From contig LCZK01000008.1 of the NCBI GenBank assembly GCA_001025035.1, positions 186,001 through 250,000 of the forward strand: 64,000 nucleotides of DNA. Reading direction: 5' to 3'. Shown here in pieces: positions 19,120 to 28,408 of this stretch (positions are counted from its first letter, which is position 1; every line of letters begins with the position of its first letter). Both the position numbers and the translations under genes were made by a program. The notes beneath the pieces were generated by a model. The model was not told the DNA's origin. It did not search any database and was given only the letters and a program-made list of their open reading frames with translations. This DNA comes from Actinobacteria bacterium IMCC26207 (lineage in GTDB: Bacteria; Actinomycetota; Acidimicrobiia; Acidimicrobiales; Microtrichaceae).

Positions 19120-22100
19120 CTATGCCGACTGACCGGGTGAGGCAGAACCAGAGCCCACAAGTCCCTCAGCAGAGGGTACGAGTTCGCCCAGAGCAGCTAT
19201 CAAATCCTCTGCAATCCCAGCGCCACCGCGGACCGGCAGTCGAAGCTCCTGCTCTTGGTCGCGATACACCGCACCTTTGTAGAGACGAGCCAATCGCATC
19301 TGTTTGGATTGGGGCAGGCGGATAGGAGATACGTGCGCAACCAGCCCCGGCCCGGCCATGGTTGAGTTCTTCAAGACGGTAACGCTGGTCACCCCTGTGC
19401 GCACACACTCTGCACGAACTCGCGCTACCTGAAGGAGCGCCGCCGCAGGCGGAGGAACTGGGCCAAAGCGATCCACCCACTCCAGGGCGATATCGTCCAC
19501 ATCGCCCGAGGTCTGCACTGCTGCTAGGCGGCGATAGGCATCTAGGCGCACGTCCTCCCGCTCGACATAATCCGGTGGCAGAAAGGCCGGAGCAGGCAAC
19601 TCCAACACAATCTCTTCTGGTACGACGGCGACCTCTCCGTTGAGTTCGGCAATAGCTTCATTCACCATCTGCACGTAGAGGTCGTACCCCACTGAAGCCA
19701 CATGACCAGACTGACCAGTACCTAACAGATTGCCGGCGCCGCGGATCTCTAGATCTCGCATGGCAATGCGAAAACCCGATCCCAACTCGGTGGCCTCTCC
19801 GATGGTCTTCAGTCGTTCATAGGCCTCTTCGGAGAGCTGCTTATCTGGAGGGAAAAACAAATAGGCATACGCCCGTTGACCTGCACGACCAACGCGCCCA
19901 CGCAGCTGATGCAACTGCCCAAGGCCCAGCAGATCGGCACGTTCCACAACTAGCGTGTTGACAGTCGGCATGTCGATGCCCGACTCGATAATGGTGGTGC
20001 AAACCAGCACGTCATACTCGCCCTGCCAGAAATCCACCACAACCTTCTCGAGGCTGCCCTCGTCCATCTGACCGTGCGCCACAGCAACACGAGCCTCGGG
20101 AACGAGTTCACGAATACGCGTGGCCTGCTGCTCGATATCTCTCACCCGGTTGTGTACGTAGAACACCTGGCCCTCGCGCAGCAGTTCTCTGCGTATCGAT
20201 TCGGTGACTGCGCGCTCATCGAACTCGCCCACGTAGGTCAGGATTGGCTGACGCGCCGCTGGGGGTGTGTTGAGCAGCGACAAGTCCCTGATTCCCGTCA
20301 GGCTCATCTCGAGCGTTCTTGGAATCGGTGTTGCAGTGAGCGTCAGCACATCGACTGCAGCCTTGAACTGTTTGATGGACTCTTTGTGCGAAACCCCGAA
20401 ACGTTGTTCCTCGTCTACGACAAGCAAACCGAGTTTCTTAAAGATGATGTCTCCAGAGAGCAGTCGGTGTGTTCCGATGACAATGTCAACCTCACCTGTG
20501 CCCAACCGCTTGACTACTGATCGGGTCTGGGCAGGAGTTAAGAAGCGTGAGAGCGACTCGACTTGGACAGGAAACCCGGCAAACCGGTCACTGAAGGTCT
20601 GATAATGCTGCTGAGCAAGCAGAGTGGTAGGTACCAGAATCGCTACCTGAAACCCGTCCTGTACTGCCTTGAAGGCCGCTCGCAGCGCAATCTCAGTCTT
20701 TCCAAACCCAACGTCCCCGCATACCAGGCGATCCATGGGAACCGTGGACTCCATGTCTTCTTTGACTGAAGCAATAGCTGTGATCTGGTCCGGTGTCTCT
20801 TGGAATGGGAAGGCAAGTTCCATCTCTTGTTGCCAAGGTGTATCAACTCCGAATGCGTGGCCAGCAGTGGATACGCGGGTTTGATACAGCACCACGAGTT
20901 CTTGCGCGATCTCTGCGACTGCGGAGCGAACTTTTGACTTGGAGCGAGAAAAATCAGACCCACCCATCTTGTTGAGCCGAGGGGTCTCGCCACCCGAGTA
21001 CAGCCGAATGGAATCAATCTGATCGGATGGAACGTAGAGCTTGTCGCCACCGCGATATTCCAACAGCAAGTAGTCGCGTTCCGCTCCGCCCATTGAACGA
21101 GTCACCATGCCATCAAAGCGGCCGACCCCGTGCACGTGGTGCACCACATGGTCGCCAACCTTGAGATCCTCAAAGAACCTCTGAGCCTCACGCCGGGGGG
21201 CTTTGGCAGCACGGTGGGTCCGACGACGACCTGTCAGGTCTGCCTCGGCGAGTAAGGCAAGTTTTACTGCTGGCAGAATGCAACCCCGCTCAAGGGGCGC
21301 GTGAACAATCGATCCGCCTGCAGACCGCAGATCAGCCGGGTTGGGCGCAGTTCCATCATCAGAAATGCGGATCGGGAATGACAACCCGTGCTGGCTCAGC
21401 AGTTTTTCGATCCTGCTTGCTGATCCCTCACCATCGGCACAAACAACCACCGCGTAGCCCTCGGCGATGAGTTGTCGCAACTGATGCAGGAGTGCATCGG
21501 CCTCGCCGACAGCAGGTGGCCAAGCAAGAGCCGTGACGGCCGGCGAGTCCGGAGAGTCCGGCACAGCAGCGATTGACCAAACGGGTGCTTTGGTGTGCTG
21601 CAGAAGTCGGTTGAACTCAACATGCATCTGAGGAAACGGATCGCTCCCCTGCCCATCCGCATCTAGCTTGAGTCCCCAGGTTCGAGATAGCGACTGCCCA
21701 AGGTCTCGTTCTTCGGCTGCAATATCGGCCGCACGGTCACGAAGTCGGCGGGGGTCAGCTAACAGGATTAGTCCGTCATCTGGCACGAGGTCGAACAAAA
21801 CATGTTCGCTGTCTGCGAGCCAGGCCATCCAAGCCTCCATCCCCTCGAAGACTTCTCCATCTGCTAACCGTTGCCACTGCTCACGACCCCAAGGTTGCGA
21901 GGCCAGCAATTGCTCGGCACGCTCGCAGACCTCTTCCGATGGCAGTAGCTCGCGCGCCGGAAACACCGATAATTCCTCAAGATCGATCGTGGAGCGCTGA
22001 TCAGCTACCGAAAATTCGGTCAGGCGCTCGACCTCATCTCCCCAAAGATCAATTCGAACGGGAACGTCAGCCGTAGCTGGAAACACATCGATGATGGATC

Positions 22101-22644
22101 CGCGAACTGCAATTTCACCGCGATGTTCCACTTGGTATTCCCGGCGATACCCACTCAGCACAAGCTGTTCAATCAACTGCAGAGAATCAACCTGGTCACG
22201 AAGGGCCACTCGTATGGGCTCGACATCTTCTACATGCGGGCCGAGTCGTTGCACTAGCGCTCGAGCGGGAGCCACAATCACCGAGAGGGAAGGGTCAGCT
22301 GTCCTCAATCGCCACATTGTTCGCAGTCGCAGCCCCATAGTCTCAATCGAGGGACTGACACGCTCGAAGGGCAACGTCTCCCATGCGGGAAAGAGTTCAA
22401 CTGCGTTCGCTGGAAGAAAATTTTGCAGGTCTGCCGATAGCCGCTCGGCATCGGCAGCAGTAGGAACGGCTACCACCATGGGGCTTCGACGAGAAGCCGC
22501 AAGCAGCCCTGCCAGGGTCACCGCCCGTGCCGGCTCGGGCACCACGAGAACTGTGGATGCTCGACCGAGAGCAGCGAGCACTCCGGGTTCCTCGCGCAGC
22601 ATCGCATTGAGTCCGGCCAGAACTGCGGTCGGTTGAGTCACCAT
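19120..22644 (-). CDS. mfd: Transcription-repair coupling factor
   Basis: Large DNA translocase of 1174 residues that removes RNA polymerase stalled at lesions and recruits UvrA. The N-terminal UvrB-homology region runs to about 350 (AELFPAWETLPFERVSPS-like block is near 75-100). The RNA polymerase interaction domain of CarD type starts near 495 (GDHVVHHVHGVGRFDG). The helicase part shows Walker A GDVGFGKTE near 645, the DEEQ box in VVDEEQRFGV near 745, and TATPIPRTLEMSL, GRVGRAGQRAYAYLF and the RRGAG-like relay. The C-terminal TRCF domain (FLPPDYVEREDVRLDAYRRL) is complete. Length and motif order are normal. It lies 15 bases past pth on the same strand. Confidence 0.97.
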   Translation of the reverse strand: MVTQPTAVLAGLNAMLREEPGVLAALGRASTVLVVPEPARAVTLAGLLAASRRSPMVVAVPTAADAERLSADLQNFLPANAVELFPAWETLPFERVSPSIETMGLRLRTMWRLRTADPSLSVIVAPARALVQRLGPHVEDVEPIRVALRDQVDSLQLIEQLVLSGYRREYQVEHRGEIAVRGSIIDVFPATADVPVRIDLWGDEVERLTEFSVADQRSTIDLEELSVFPARELLPSEEVCERAEQLLASQPWGREQWQRLADGEVFEGMEAWMAWLADSEHVLFDLVPDDGLILLADPRRLRDRAADIAAEERDLGQSLSRTWGLKLDADGQGSDPFPQMHVEFNRLLQHTKAPVWSIAAVPDSPDSPAVTALAWPPAVGEADALLHQLRQLIAEGYAVVVCADGEGSASRIEKLLSQHGLSFPIRISDDGTAPNPADLRSAGGSIVHAPLERGCILPAVKLALLAEADLTGRRRTHRAAKAPRREAQRFFEDLKVGDHVVHHVHGVGRFDGMVTRSMGGAERDYLLLEYRGGDKLYVPSDQIDSIRLYSGGETPRLNKMGGSDFSRSKSKVRSAVAEIAQELVVLYQTRVSTAGHAFGVDTPWQQEMELAFPFQETPDQITAIASVKEDMESTVPMDRLVCGDVGFGKTEIALRAAFKAVQDGFQVAILVPTTLLAQQHYQTFSDRFAGFPVQVESLSRFLTPAQTRSVVKRLGTGEVDIVIGTHRLLSGDIIFKKLGLLVVDEEQRFGVSHKESIKQFKAAVDVLTLTATPIPRTLEMSLTGIRDLSLLNTPPAARQPILTYVGEFDERAVTESIRRELLREGQVFYVHNRVRDIEQQATRIRELVPEARVAVAHGQMDEGSLEKVVVDFWQGEYDVLVCTTIIESGIDMPTVNTLVVERADLLGLGQLHQLRGRVGRAGQRAYAYLFFPPDKQLSEEAYERLKTIGEATELGSGFRIAMRDLEIRGAGNLLGTGQSGHVASVGYDLYVQMVNEAIAELNGEVAVVPEEIVLELPAPAFLPPDYVEREDVRLDAYRRLAAVQTSGDVDDIALEWVDRFGPVPPPAAALLQVARVRAECVRTGVTSVTVLKNSTMAGPGLVAHVSPIRLPQSKQMRLARLYKGAVYRDQEQELRLPVRGGAGIAEDLIAALGELVPSAEGLVGSGSASPGQSA

Positions 22645-22659
22645 CTGAAGCTACCTTGC

Positions 22660-23250
22660 TCAGCTACTGGCATTGAACTGTTGCATCGCTGCGTCCATAC
22701 CCTGATCCAAGATCATGACCACTGCATCCGCAGCCTGCTCACAGGCCAATCCGAGTTCTTCGCGCTGAGCCTTTGGAACCTTGGACAGCACCCAGTCAGC
22801 TCCCTGCTCGGCACCTCCCGGCGGCCGGCCTACACCAATGCGGATTCTTGCGTAGTCCTGGGTGTGCAGGTGAGCGGTGATTGACCTGAGCCCGTTGTGG
22901 CCTGCCAACCCTCCGCCCTGTTTGAGCTTCACCCGAGCGGCGGAAAGATCGAGTTCATCATGCAAGATGACCAGAGAGGACCAATCCTCAATTCCGTACC
23001 TTCGCACAAGTGCGGACACGCATTGACCGGATTCGTTCATCCACGTAGTCGGAACTGCAACCACCACTCGGTGGCCGCCAATGCGATACTCACCAACGTG
23101 GGCCTTGAGACGCTTCTCTAGGCGAAGCGGGTCCACCTGCCGTTCAGACAAAATCACAGCTGCGTCGGCACCCACATTGTGGCGGGTATGTTCATAACGG
23201 TCGCCTGGGTTACCTAAGCCAACCACGAGGAGATCACAGGGGGATCCCAT
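22660..23250 (-). CDS. pth: Peptidyl-tRNA hydrolase
   Basis: Recycles peptidyl-tRNA released prematurely from ribosomes. 196 residues, typical length. The signature GLGNPGDRYEHTRHNVG contains the catalytic histidine and conserved Asn, PTTWMNESGQ the second Asn, and ILHDELDLSAARVKLKQGGG the catalytic Asp; GHNGLRSI and RIRIGVGRPPGG follow. It lies 19 bases after rplY and 15 before mfd, the common actinobacterial order, and probably belongs to one transcript with them. Confidence 0.97.
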   Translation of the reverse strand: MGSPCDLLVVGLGNPGDRYEHTRHNVGADAAVILSERQVDPLRLEKRLKAHVGEYRIGGHRVVVAVPTTWMNESGQCVSALVRRYGIEDWSSLVILHDELDLSAARVKLKQGGGLAGHNGLRSITAHLHTQDYARIRIGVGRPPGGAEQGADWVLSKVPKAQREELGLACEQAADAVVMILDQGMDAAMQQFNASS

Positions 23251-23269
23251 GTGGACTGAGCGCTACAAC

Positions 23270-23899
23270 TCACTCAGTCGTAGCTGCGGCAGCATCTGCA
23301 TCAGCAGCGGCTTCATCCGCAGGCTTGGCCACTACTGCTGCACGAGTCAGCTCTGCGGTGACCACGGCCTGCTGTGGCTTTGACAAGCAGACGCTTCCCT
23401 CGGGAAGCACGAGGTCTTTCACGAGCAGTGAGCGGTCGAGCTGCATGAGGGAGATATCGACCTCGATTGAGTTCGGGATTGCGTCTGGTCTGACTCGCAC
23501 TTTGAGCTTGTTCAAGCGCTGCTCGGTCATGCCGCCGTTCACGGTGACCTGCTTCGCTTCGCCCACCAAGATAATCGGAACTTCGAGCTCCACTGGCTTC
23601 GTTGGATCGATGCGCATGAAGTCAATATGGGTGACATCACGACGAACTGGGTGACGCTGAATCTCTCGAACGAGCACCTGATCTGCGGCTTCGCCGTCTA
23701 CAGCAAGAAACACCAGAGCATTGCTGCCTGCATCCGTGGTCATGGCACGGCGAAGGTCACTTCGCAGAACGGAGATTGGTACGGAAGGCTTTCCGGCACC
23801 GTAAACGACTCCTGGGATGGAATTCTCTAGACGGGCGCGGCGTGAGGCGGGTGTGCCAGTTAGGCGGCCTGTTGCGGCGGTGAGGGTTACCTCGGACAT
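23270..23899 (-). CDS. rplY: Ribosomal protein bL25 (general stress protein Ctc type)
   Basis: 5S rRNA-binding ribosomal protein of 209 residues. The N-terminal L25 domain has RRARLENSIPGVVYGAGKP; the second beta domain of the long TL5/Ctc form contains EVPIILVGEAKQVTVNGGM and the ribosomal contact segment IPNSIEVDISLMQL. The last 25 residues are Ala/Asp/Glu-rich and likely disordered. The ATG at 23899 is chosen because AGGAGT lies six to seven bases upstream. The order prs, rplY, pth is the standard actinobacterial arrangement. A 6-base hairpin CGCACG/CGTGCG occurs in the 5' leader, of unknown effect. Confidence 0.95.
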   Translation of the reverse strand: MSEVTLTAATGRLTGTPASRRARLENSIPGVVYGAGKPSVPISVLRSDLRRAMTTDAGSNALVFLAVDGEAADQVLVREIQRHPVRRDVTHIDFMRIDPTKPVELEVPIILVGEAKQVTVNGGMTEQRLNKLKVRVRPDAIPNSIEVDISLMQLDRSLLVKDLVLPEGSVCLSKPQQAVVTAELTRAAVVAKPADEAAADADAAAATTE

Positions 23900-24000
23900 G
23901 GAATGACTCCTGAGACTGCTGATGCGGGGTGATCGCACGAAAACTTCCGTGCGGAACGGGGGAAAGTGTAGTTCTTGATGCCTAAGCATTGCCAGACAGC

Positions 24001-24047
24001 GGCCAGAAGCCTCCTGTGGCCCAACCGCTCAGAGCAGGGCTCTGGCC
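24001..24047 (-). terminator. Hairpins between prs and rplY
   Basis: Two overlapping stems are possible: CAGAGC/GCTCTG with a three-base loop (24030-24044) and GGCCAGA (24001-24007) with TCTGGCC (24041-24047). They are mutually exclusive and follow the prs stop directly. There is no T run, so termination or processing is only a possibility. The 151-base gap is the longest in this operon, and may hold a separate rplY promoter (TACACT on the minus strand about 75 bases before the start). Confidence 0.3.
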
Positions 24048-24050
24048 TAG

Positions 24051-25034
24051 TTAGCTCTGATTTTGGCCGTCGAAAATCTCTGACACAGAGGTGTCCTCAA
24101 AGACTGCGTCGATTGCGTCAGCGATAATCCCAGCTGCCGAAAGAACCTCAATCTTGTCGATGCACTTTTCTGGAGGCAAGGGAAGCGTGTTCGTAATGAC
24201 AACCTTCTCGATCACTGAGTTCTTCAGACGGTCGATCGCTGGACCCGAGAACACCCCGTGAGTTGCAGCGCAGTACACAGCCGTGGCACCTCGTTCAACG
24301 AGTTGCTCTGCAGCAGCGCAAATCGTGCCGGCCGTATCGATCATGTCGTCAATGAGAACACAGGTGCGCCCGGCAACCTCGCCGACAACCTCTTTGGCCT
24401 CGACGGTGTTCTTGGCGCCACGGACCCGACGCTTGTGCACAATGGCCAAATCGGCATGCAGTTGATTGGCGTAACGCTCTGCGACCTTGACTCGCCCGGC
24501 ATCGGGAGAAACCACGACAAGGTCCTCTGGAAGATTGTTGGCCATCCAGTCAACGAGCACGGGCATTGCTGTCAGGTGATCAACGGGGCCATCGAAAAAG
24601 CCTTGGATCTGCCCCGAGTGCAAGTCGACGCTGATGATGCGTTTGGCGCCGGCAACTTCGAACATGTTTGCGAGCAGCTTGGCTGTGATTGGCTCGCGTC
24701 CCTCGGCTTTTCGATCTTGGCGGCCGTACCCGTAAAAGGGCGCAACCACGGTGATGCGCTTAGCAGAAGCCCTCTTCGCTGCATCGACCATGATCAGATG
24801 CTCCATCAAAGCGTCGTTCACAGACATCTCGGATGTGGAGCAGTGGCTCTGAAAGATGAACAAGTCCGCACCGCGGATTGACTCACCGTACTTGCAGTGA
24901 ATTTCGCCATTGGCGAACTCTGCAATCGGCAACGGTGCCAGGCCCAAGCTCAGTCGCTCTGCAACCTCTTGAGCCAACTCCTGATTCACCCGACCCGCAA
25001 CGATCGTCAACCGCTTTTTTGTTACTAGTTCCAT
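24051..25034 (-). CDS. prs: Ribose-phosphate pyrophosphokinase (PRPP synthetase)
   Basis: Makes phosphoribosyl pyrophosphate from ribose 5-phosphate and ATP for nucleotide, His, Trp and NAD synthesis. 327 residues, normal for the class I enzyme. Visible are the flexible loop region YGYGRQDRKAEGREPITAKL, the divalent-metal segment SVDLHSGQIQGFFDGPVDHL, SPDAGRVKVAERYANQL, and the PRPP loop VCVLIDDMIDTAGT (as VLIDDMIDTAGTI). It sits 64 bases after the shortened glmU and before rplY, as in mycobacteria, and is probably part of the same operon. Confidence 0.97.
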   Translation of the reverse strand: MELVTKKRLTIVAGRVNQELAQEVAERLSLGLAPLPIAEFANGEIHCKYGESIRGADLFIFQSHCSTSEMSVNDALMEHLIMVDAAKRASAKRITVVAPFYGYGRQDRKAEGREPITAKLLANMFEVAGAKRIISVDLHSGQIQGFFDGPVDHLTAMPVLVDWMANNLPEDLVVVSPDAGRVKVAERYANQLHADLAIVHKRRVRGAKNTVEAKEVVGEVAGRTCVLIDDMIDTAGTICAAAEQLVERGATAVYCAATHGVFSGPAIDRLKNSVIEKVVITNTLPLPPEKCIDKIEVLSAAGIIADAIDAVFEDTSVSEIFDGQNQS

Positions 25035-25098
25035 GGTGAGCCTCCCCGTGCCATGGAGCGCCAGAAGTAGCCAACATACGCCGGCCCGAAAGGCACTC

Positions 25099-26211
25099 TC
25101 AGAGTTCTAATCCTGCAGTGTAGAACGGTCCAGTCACCGTGTCTGACGCAACAACATCTGCTGGGCCAAGTGAGGCATACGGACCGACCACACATCGATC
25201 TCCAATGCGCGCACTGACAGCCGTCGAAGCCTGCACCACGCAACCATCCCCAACCACGGTGTCCACTAAGCGGGAATTCGGGCCAATCTCGCTACCGCTA
25301 CCAATGACCGTGCTGCCTTGCAAAATCACACCCGGAAACAAGGTGACGTCGGTCCCGACCTGCACGGTGGTGTCTACATAGACCGCAGTCGGGTCGACCA
25401 TTGTGACCCCCGAGCGCAGCAATCCTTCGTTGGTACGTCTCCTGAGTTCGGCCTCGGCTGCAGCAAGTTGAACTCTGTCATTAATTCCCTGCACCTCGGC
25501 AGCATCGTCAACCAGAACAGCTTCAACACGGTGGCCGGCAGAATTCAGAACATCTACAACATCGGTCAGGTAGTACTCGCCTTGGCTGTTGTCTGGCTCA
25601 ATGCGCCGCAGCGCCGGTGCTAGCAGGCTTCGCCGAAACACATAGATCGAGGTATTGACCTCTCGAACCAGAAGTTCCTGTTCAGTCGCATCTCGTTGTT
25701 CAACAATGCGTTCGACTCGATCATCCTTGCCGCGCAGAACACGTCCGTATCCGGTCGGGTCCTCAAGCACCGCCGAGAGCATGGTCGCAGCAGCGCCTGT
25801 GCTGCGATGCTGTTCAACAAGGTGTGCAATGGTGCCGGGCCGCAACAAGGGTGCATCACCGGGGAGCACCAAAACGTCTTCTTCCTCTGAGTCGTCCTCG
25901 AGTCCCACGAGGCCCACCTGAGTGGCGTCTCCGGTGCCTCGTTGAACCTGTTGCTCAACAAACTCCACGGCAAAGTCTTGTGCATGTTCCTGCACCTTCT
26001 TGGTGACCCAGTCGCCCTTGTGTCCCACCACGATGACTGCGACTTTGGGTTTGGCTTCTACGAGTGAGTCCAACACGTACATCAGCATGGGGCGACCACA
26101 GAGCCGGTGAAGCGGCTTGGGCCGCTCGGAGCGCATGCGACTGCCCTCACCAGCGGCAAGAAGGATCGCCGAGAGTGGCGGGATCTGGGGTGAGGAACTC
26201 ATGACTGCCAA
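25099..26211 (-). CDS. glmU: GlmU-like UDP-GlcNAc pyrophosphorylase lacking the acetyltransferase active site
   Basis: The N-terminal uridyltransferase domain of GlmU is complete: AILLAAGEGSRMRSERPKPL (start near residue 16), QRGTGDATQVGL, VLPGDAPLLRP with the metal Asp, GYGRVLR, EVNTSIYVF and NSQGEYYLTDVV. The left-handed beta-helix begins near 265 but stops at residue 370 after IGDRCVVGPYASLGP. Full GlmU is about 450-490 residues; the part holding the acetyltransferase His, Lys, Tyr and Asn and the conserved YDG(A/V)NK segment is absent. Only 64 bases separate the stop from prs, so this is not a frameshift with a remnant. It should still make UDP-GlcNAc from GlcNAc-1-P. tRNA-Gln lies directly upstream. 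GlcN-1-P acetylation would have to come from elsewhere. Confidence 0.88.
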   Translation of the reverse strand: MAVMSSSPQIPPLSAILLAAGEGSRMRSERPKPLHRLCGRPMLMYVLDSLVEAKPKVAVIVVGHKGDWVTKKVQEHAQDFAVEFVEQQVQRGTGDATQVGLVGLEDDSEEEDVLVLPGDAPLLRPGTIAHLVEQHRSTGAAATMLSAVLEDPTGYGRVLRGKDDRVERIVEQRDATEQELLVREVNTSIYVFRRSLLAPALRRIEPDNSQGEYYLTDVVDVLNSAGHRVEAVLVDDAAEVQGINDRVQLAAAEAELRRRTNEGLLRSGVTMVDPTAVYVDTTVQVGTDVTLFPGVILQGSTVIGSGSEIGPNSRLVDTVVGDGCVVQASTAVSARIGDRCVVGPYASLGPADVVASDTVTGPFYTAGLEL

Positions 26212-26218
26212 CTCATTG

Positions 26219-26291
26219 CTCGCGGGGCAGGACTCGAACCTGCACTCTCCTGATCCAAAGTCAGGCGTTCTGCCAATTGAACTACCCGCGA
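26219..26291 (-). tRNA. tRNA-Gln (anticodon UUG)
   Basis: 73-base cloverleaf on the minus strand. The acceptor TCGCGGG pairs with CCCGCGA over seven bases; the anticodon stem CCTGA/TCAGG holds loop CTTTGGA with anticodon TTG; the T arm is GCAGG-TTCGAGT-CCTGC. The discriminator is G and the terminal CCA is not encoded. It lies between glmU and the FkbM methyltransferase gene, eight bases upstream of the glmU start. Confidence 0.95.
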
Positions 26292-26329
26292 CTGCTTGTC
26301 GATACGGTACCGCGTCAAGGGCGGAACCG

Positions 26330-27061
26330 TCAGGTTGGCGGAGGAATCATAAACAAATTGTGTGAACGGTGCCTGCTTGGATCGAGCGGAACAATCTGAT
26401 CTTGTTGCGCCACGCTGACGGTGTAGCCCAATGATTCAAACAATTCACAGGAGAACCTTCGATTCTCTGGCTCAACGAGTTCGGCATAGACCAGGGGTTG
26501 ACAACTCCGCAGAAGCCCTAAGCCTCCGGCAAAGACGAACTGCTCAAATCCCTCAACATCAATCTTGATTCCGTCAACCTGAACGCCCTGGAGTTCTACA
26601 AGATCATCGAGACGTTCTTGGGGAACCGTATAACGGTGCCCTACGACCTCTTGGCCGGGTTGGACGACATGGCTCAGGCCCTGCATGCGAACGTGCTGCT
26701 GTTCTGGCATCACCATCTCAAGCTGTCCAGAGCTTTCGCCCAGTGCCATATGGTGCAAGGTCACGTTTTCTAGTTTGAAGTGCGCCACGAGTCGCGTGAG
26801 CGCCCGAAAATTCTCGGGGATTGGCTCAAACGCATGAACATGCCCAGACCGAACGCGTTTCGCAATCAGCACCGTCATGATTCCAATATTTGCCCCAATA
26901 TCTAACACGGTCGACTGCTCGCTCATACGGCTGATGAGTTGCAGAACATCGCGTTCGTTGGGATCCCATCGCAGTGTCTTTGTCTTGAACCACGCGAACA
27001 AGAACAGGTAGCGCTCAAAGCCAAAGATTCGCTGCAGCAGACTCTGAACTAGGCGTTTCAT
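26330..27061 (-). CDS. FkbM family SAM-dependent methyltransferase
   Basis: Methyltransferase of 243 residues. Motif I is VLDIGANIGIMTVLIAKRV, followed by HAFEPIPENFRALTRL (acid at the end of strand 2 and the Asn-rich FkbM block), VTLHHMALGESSGQLEMV, DGIKIDVEGFEQFVFAGG (the FkbM IDVEGxE signature) and VYAELVEPENRRFS. FkbM proteins O-methylate sugars or polyketides; here, next to glycosyltransferases, methylation of a polysaccharide sugar is the sensible guess. I chose the ATG at 27061, with AAAGGATC upstream, over the ATG at 27163, which would add a Ser-rich stretch overlapping the preceding glycosyltransferase gene. Confidence 0.88.
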   Translation of the reverse strand: MKRLVQSLLQRIFGFERYLFLFAWFKTKTLRWDPNERDVLQLISRMSEQSTVLDIGANIGIMTVLIAKRVRSGHVHAFEPIPENFRALTRLVAHFKLENVTLHHMALGESSGQLEMVMPEQQHVRMQGLSHVVQPGQEVVGHRYTVPQERLDDLVELQGVQVDGIKIDVEGFEQFVFAGGLGLLRSCQPLVYAELVEPENRRFSCELFESLGYTVSVAQQDQIVPLDPSRHRSHNLFMIPPPT

Positions 27062-27149
27062 GACAGGATCCTTTTCGAATTTGCTGCTTGCGGTGCTACC
27101 GGTGGAGCGAGAAGGAGAGGCAGAGGCGGAGCGAGAGCCTGAGGATAAT

Positions 27150-28328
27150 TCATTCGGGAACATTGCGAGCGAAAGCCGAAATCAGGCTGTCCCCGACTGC
27201 TTGCCAGCTATAACGGCTCTGCACCAACTGCCTGCCAGCTGTAGAGATGCGGTCATACAGTTCTGGCGATGTCAGGAGCTGCATTGTCTGATCGGCGAAC
27301 TCCTGAGCAGTAGACGCAATCAAGATTTCTTCGCCGGGGATTGCTCCAATTGCAGAATTCACGAGTTCAGTGGTCACGCAGGGAACCCCCATAGACATGG
27401 CTTCCAAAATCTTGTTTTGTAGTCCCGCACCAATCACGAGCGGCACCACCATGATTCTTCCCCGCTCGTAAGCGGACCGGATGTCATCTAGCCATCCGCT
27501 CACCTCAATGCCTATGCCTTGAAGTTGTTGCACTGACTTGGTAGGACGCGCGCCCGCAATCAGTAGATCTGTCTGCGGCCGTGCACGCCGAACCAGTGGG
27601 AGGATCTCAGAAACCAGAGTGGTCACCGCATTCACATTTGGCGGGTAGCCCATGTTTCCGACAAAGAGAAGGTCTCGCTGATCTGTAGGCATGTTCCGAG
27701 AAGAAAAGAATTCGGTATCTACCCCATTGCGCACAATCTGGACCTGTTCCGAGCCTGGGAAGCCCAGCAAATCACGATCCTGCTCCGAGATAATCACCTG
27801 GGAATCAAACCAGCCAAATGCTTGCTCCTCATAGCGAGCAATCCTTCGCGCTTCAAAGGCAAAAACCCACCGAAGCCACGGTGGGGATTGGTCTGCCCGG
27901 CGCTGCATAGAGGCACTGAACGCGTCCTGGTAGTCAAGAGTTCTAGGAACCTGGCTTCCGCGGCCGAATGTGGCAGTGCGGATCAACTGGCAAAAGATGT
28001 GATCAGGCTTCTCCTCTGCGATGATCCGGTCGATTTTTCTTGCTGCTGTGGCAGAGGAGAAATACCCCACCTGCAGCGGCCGACCCCGCAGGACTGCTAG
28101 CAGGGTGGACCAGACTGTGGTCAGGCGAGACCTAGAAATCACGTGGATATTGCTACAACAATCAGTAGCGACTTTCTGCAGGGCATCCGGGTCGACTGCA
28201 CCCTCAGACAGGGCCACAAGGGTCACCTCATGCTGCAGGGAGAGTTGCCGAATCTGGTGATACGCGCGCAGCTTGTCGCCGCGTTCAAGCGGATAGGGAA
28301 AGCGCGAGGTAATGACGAGCAGCTTCAA
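27150..28328 (-). CDS. Glycosyltransferase, GT4 family
   Basis: GT-B glycosyltransferase of 392 residues. It starts MKLLVITSRFPYPLERGDKLR, the donor-independent first loop seen in exopolysaccharide glycosyltransferases, and contains VTLVALSEG, the linker EQVQIVRNGVDTEFFS, the strand DLLFVGNMGYPPNVNAV, and C-terminal VPLVIGAGLQNKILEAMSMG with the nucleotide-sugar Glu, then PCVTTELVNSAIG. It likely adds a sugar to the lipid-linked repeat unit assembled by the sugar transferase upstream. The next gene in the transcription direction is the FkbM methyltransferase. Start at ATG 28328; the 80 bases to the sugar transferase contain no recognisable gene. Confidence 0.9.
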   Translation of the reverse strand: MKLLVITSRFPYPLERGDKLRAYHQIRQLSLQHEVTLVALSEGAVDPDALQKVATDCCSNIHVISRSRLTTVWSTLLAVLRGRPLQVGYFSSATAARKIDRIIAEEKPDHIFCQLIRTATFGRGSQVPRTLDYQDAFSASMQRRADQSPPWLRWVFAFEARRIARYEEQAFGWFDSQVIISEQDRDLLGFPGSEQVQIVRNGVDTEFFSSRNMPTDQRDLLFVGNMGYPPNVNAVTTLVSEILPLVRRARPQTDLLIAGARPTKSVQQLQGIGIEVSGWLDDIRSAYERGRIMVVPLVIGAGLQNKILEAMSMGVPCVTTELVNSAIGAIPGEEILIASTAQEFADQTMQLLTSPELYDRISTAGRQLVQSRYSWQAVGDSLISAFARNVPE

Positions 28329-28408
28329 ACAGCGAGAACTCTAGCCATGAGTCGGGTTGAAAGCAGTTGACCCCCCGAATCGGGTGGCTCAAACCGGATC
28401 TGGGCTTG

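Noticed and set aside
22091-22636. 181-codon plus-strand frame opposite mfd
   Set aside because: Low-complexity Ser/Arg/Thr product with no family features; antisense to a conserved protein-coding gene.
25035-25098. Frameshift that would restore full-length GlmU
   Set aside because: Only 64 bases separate the stop from prs, and no frame there encodes the missing beta-helix.
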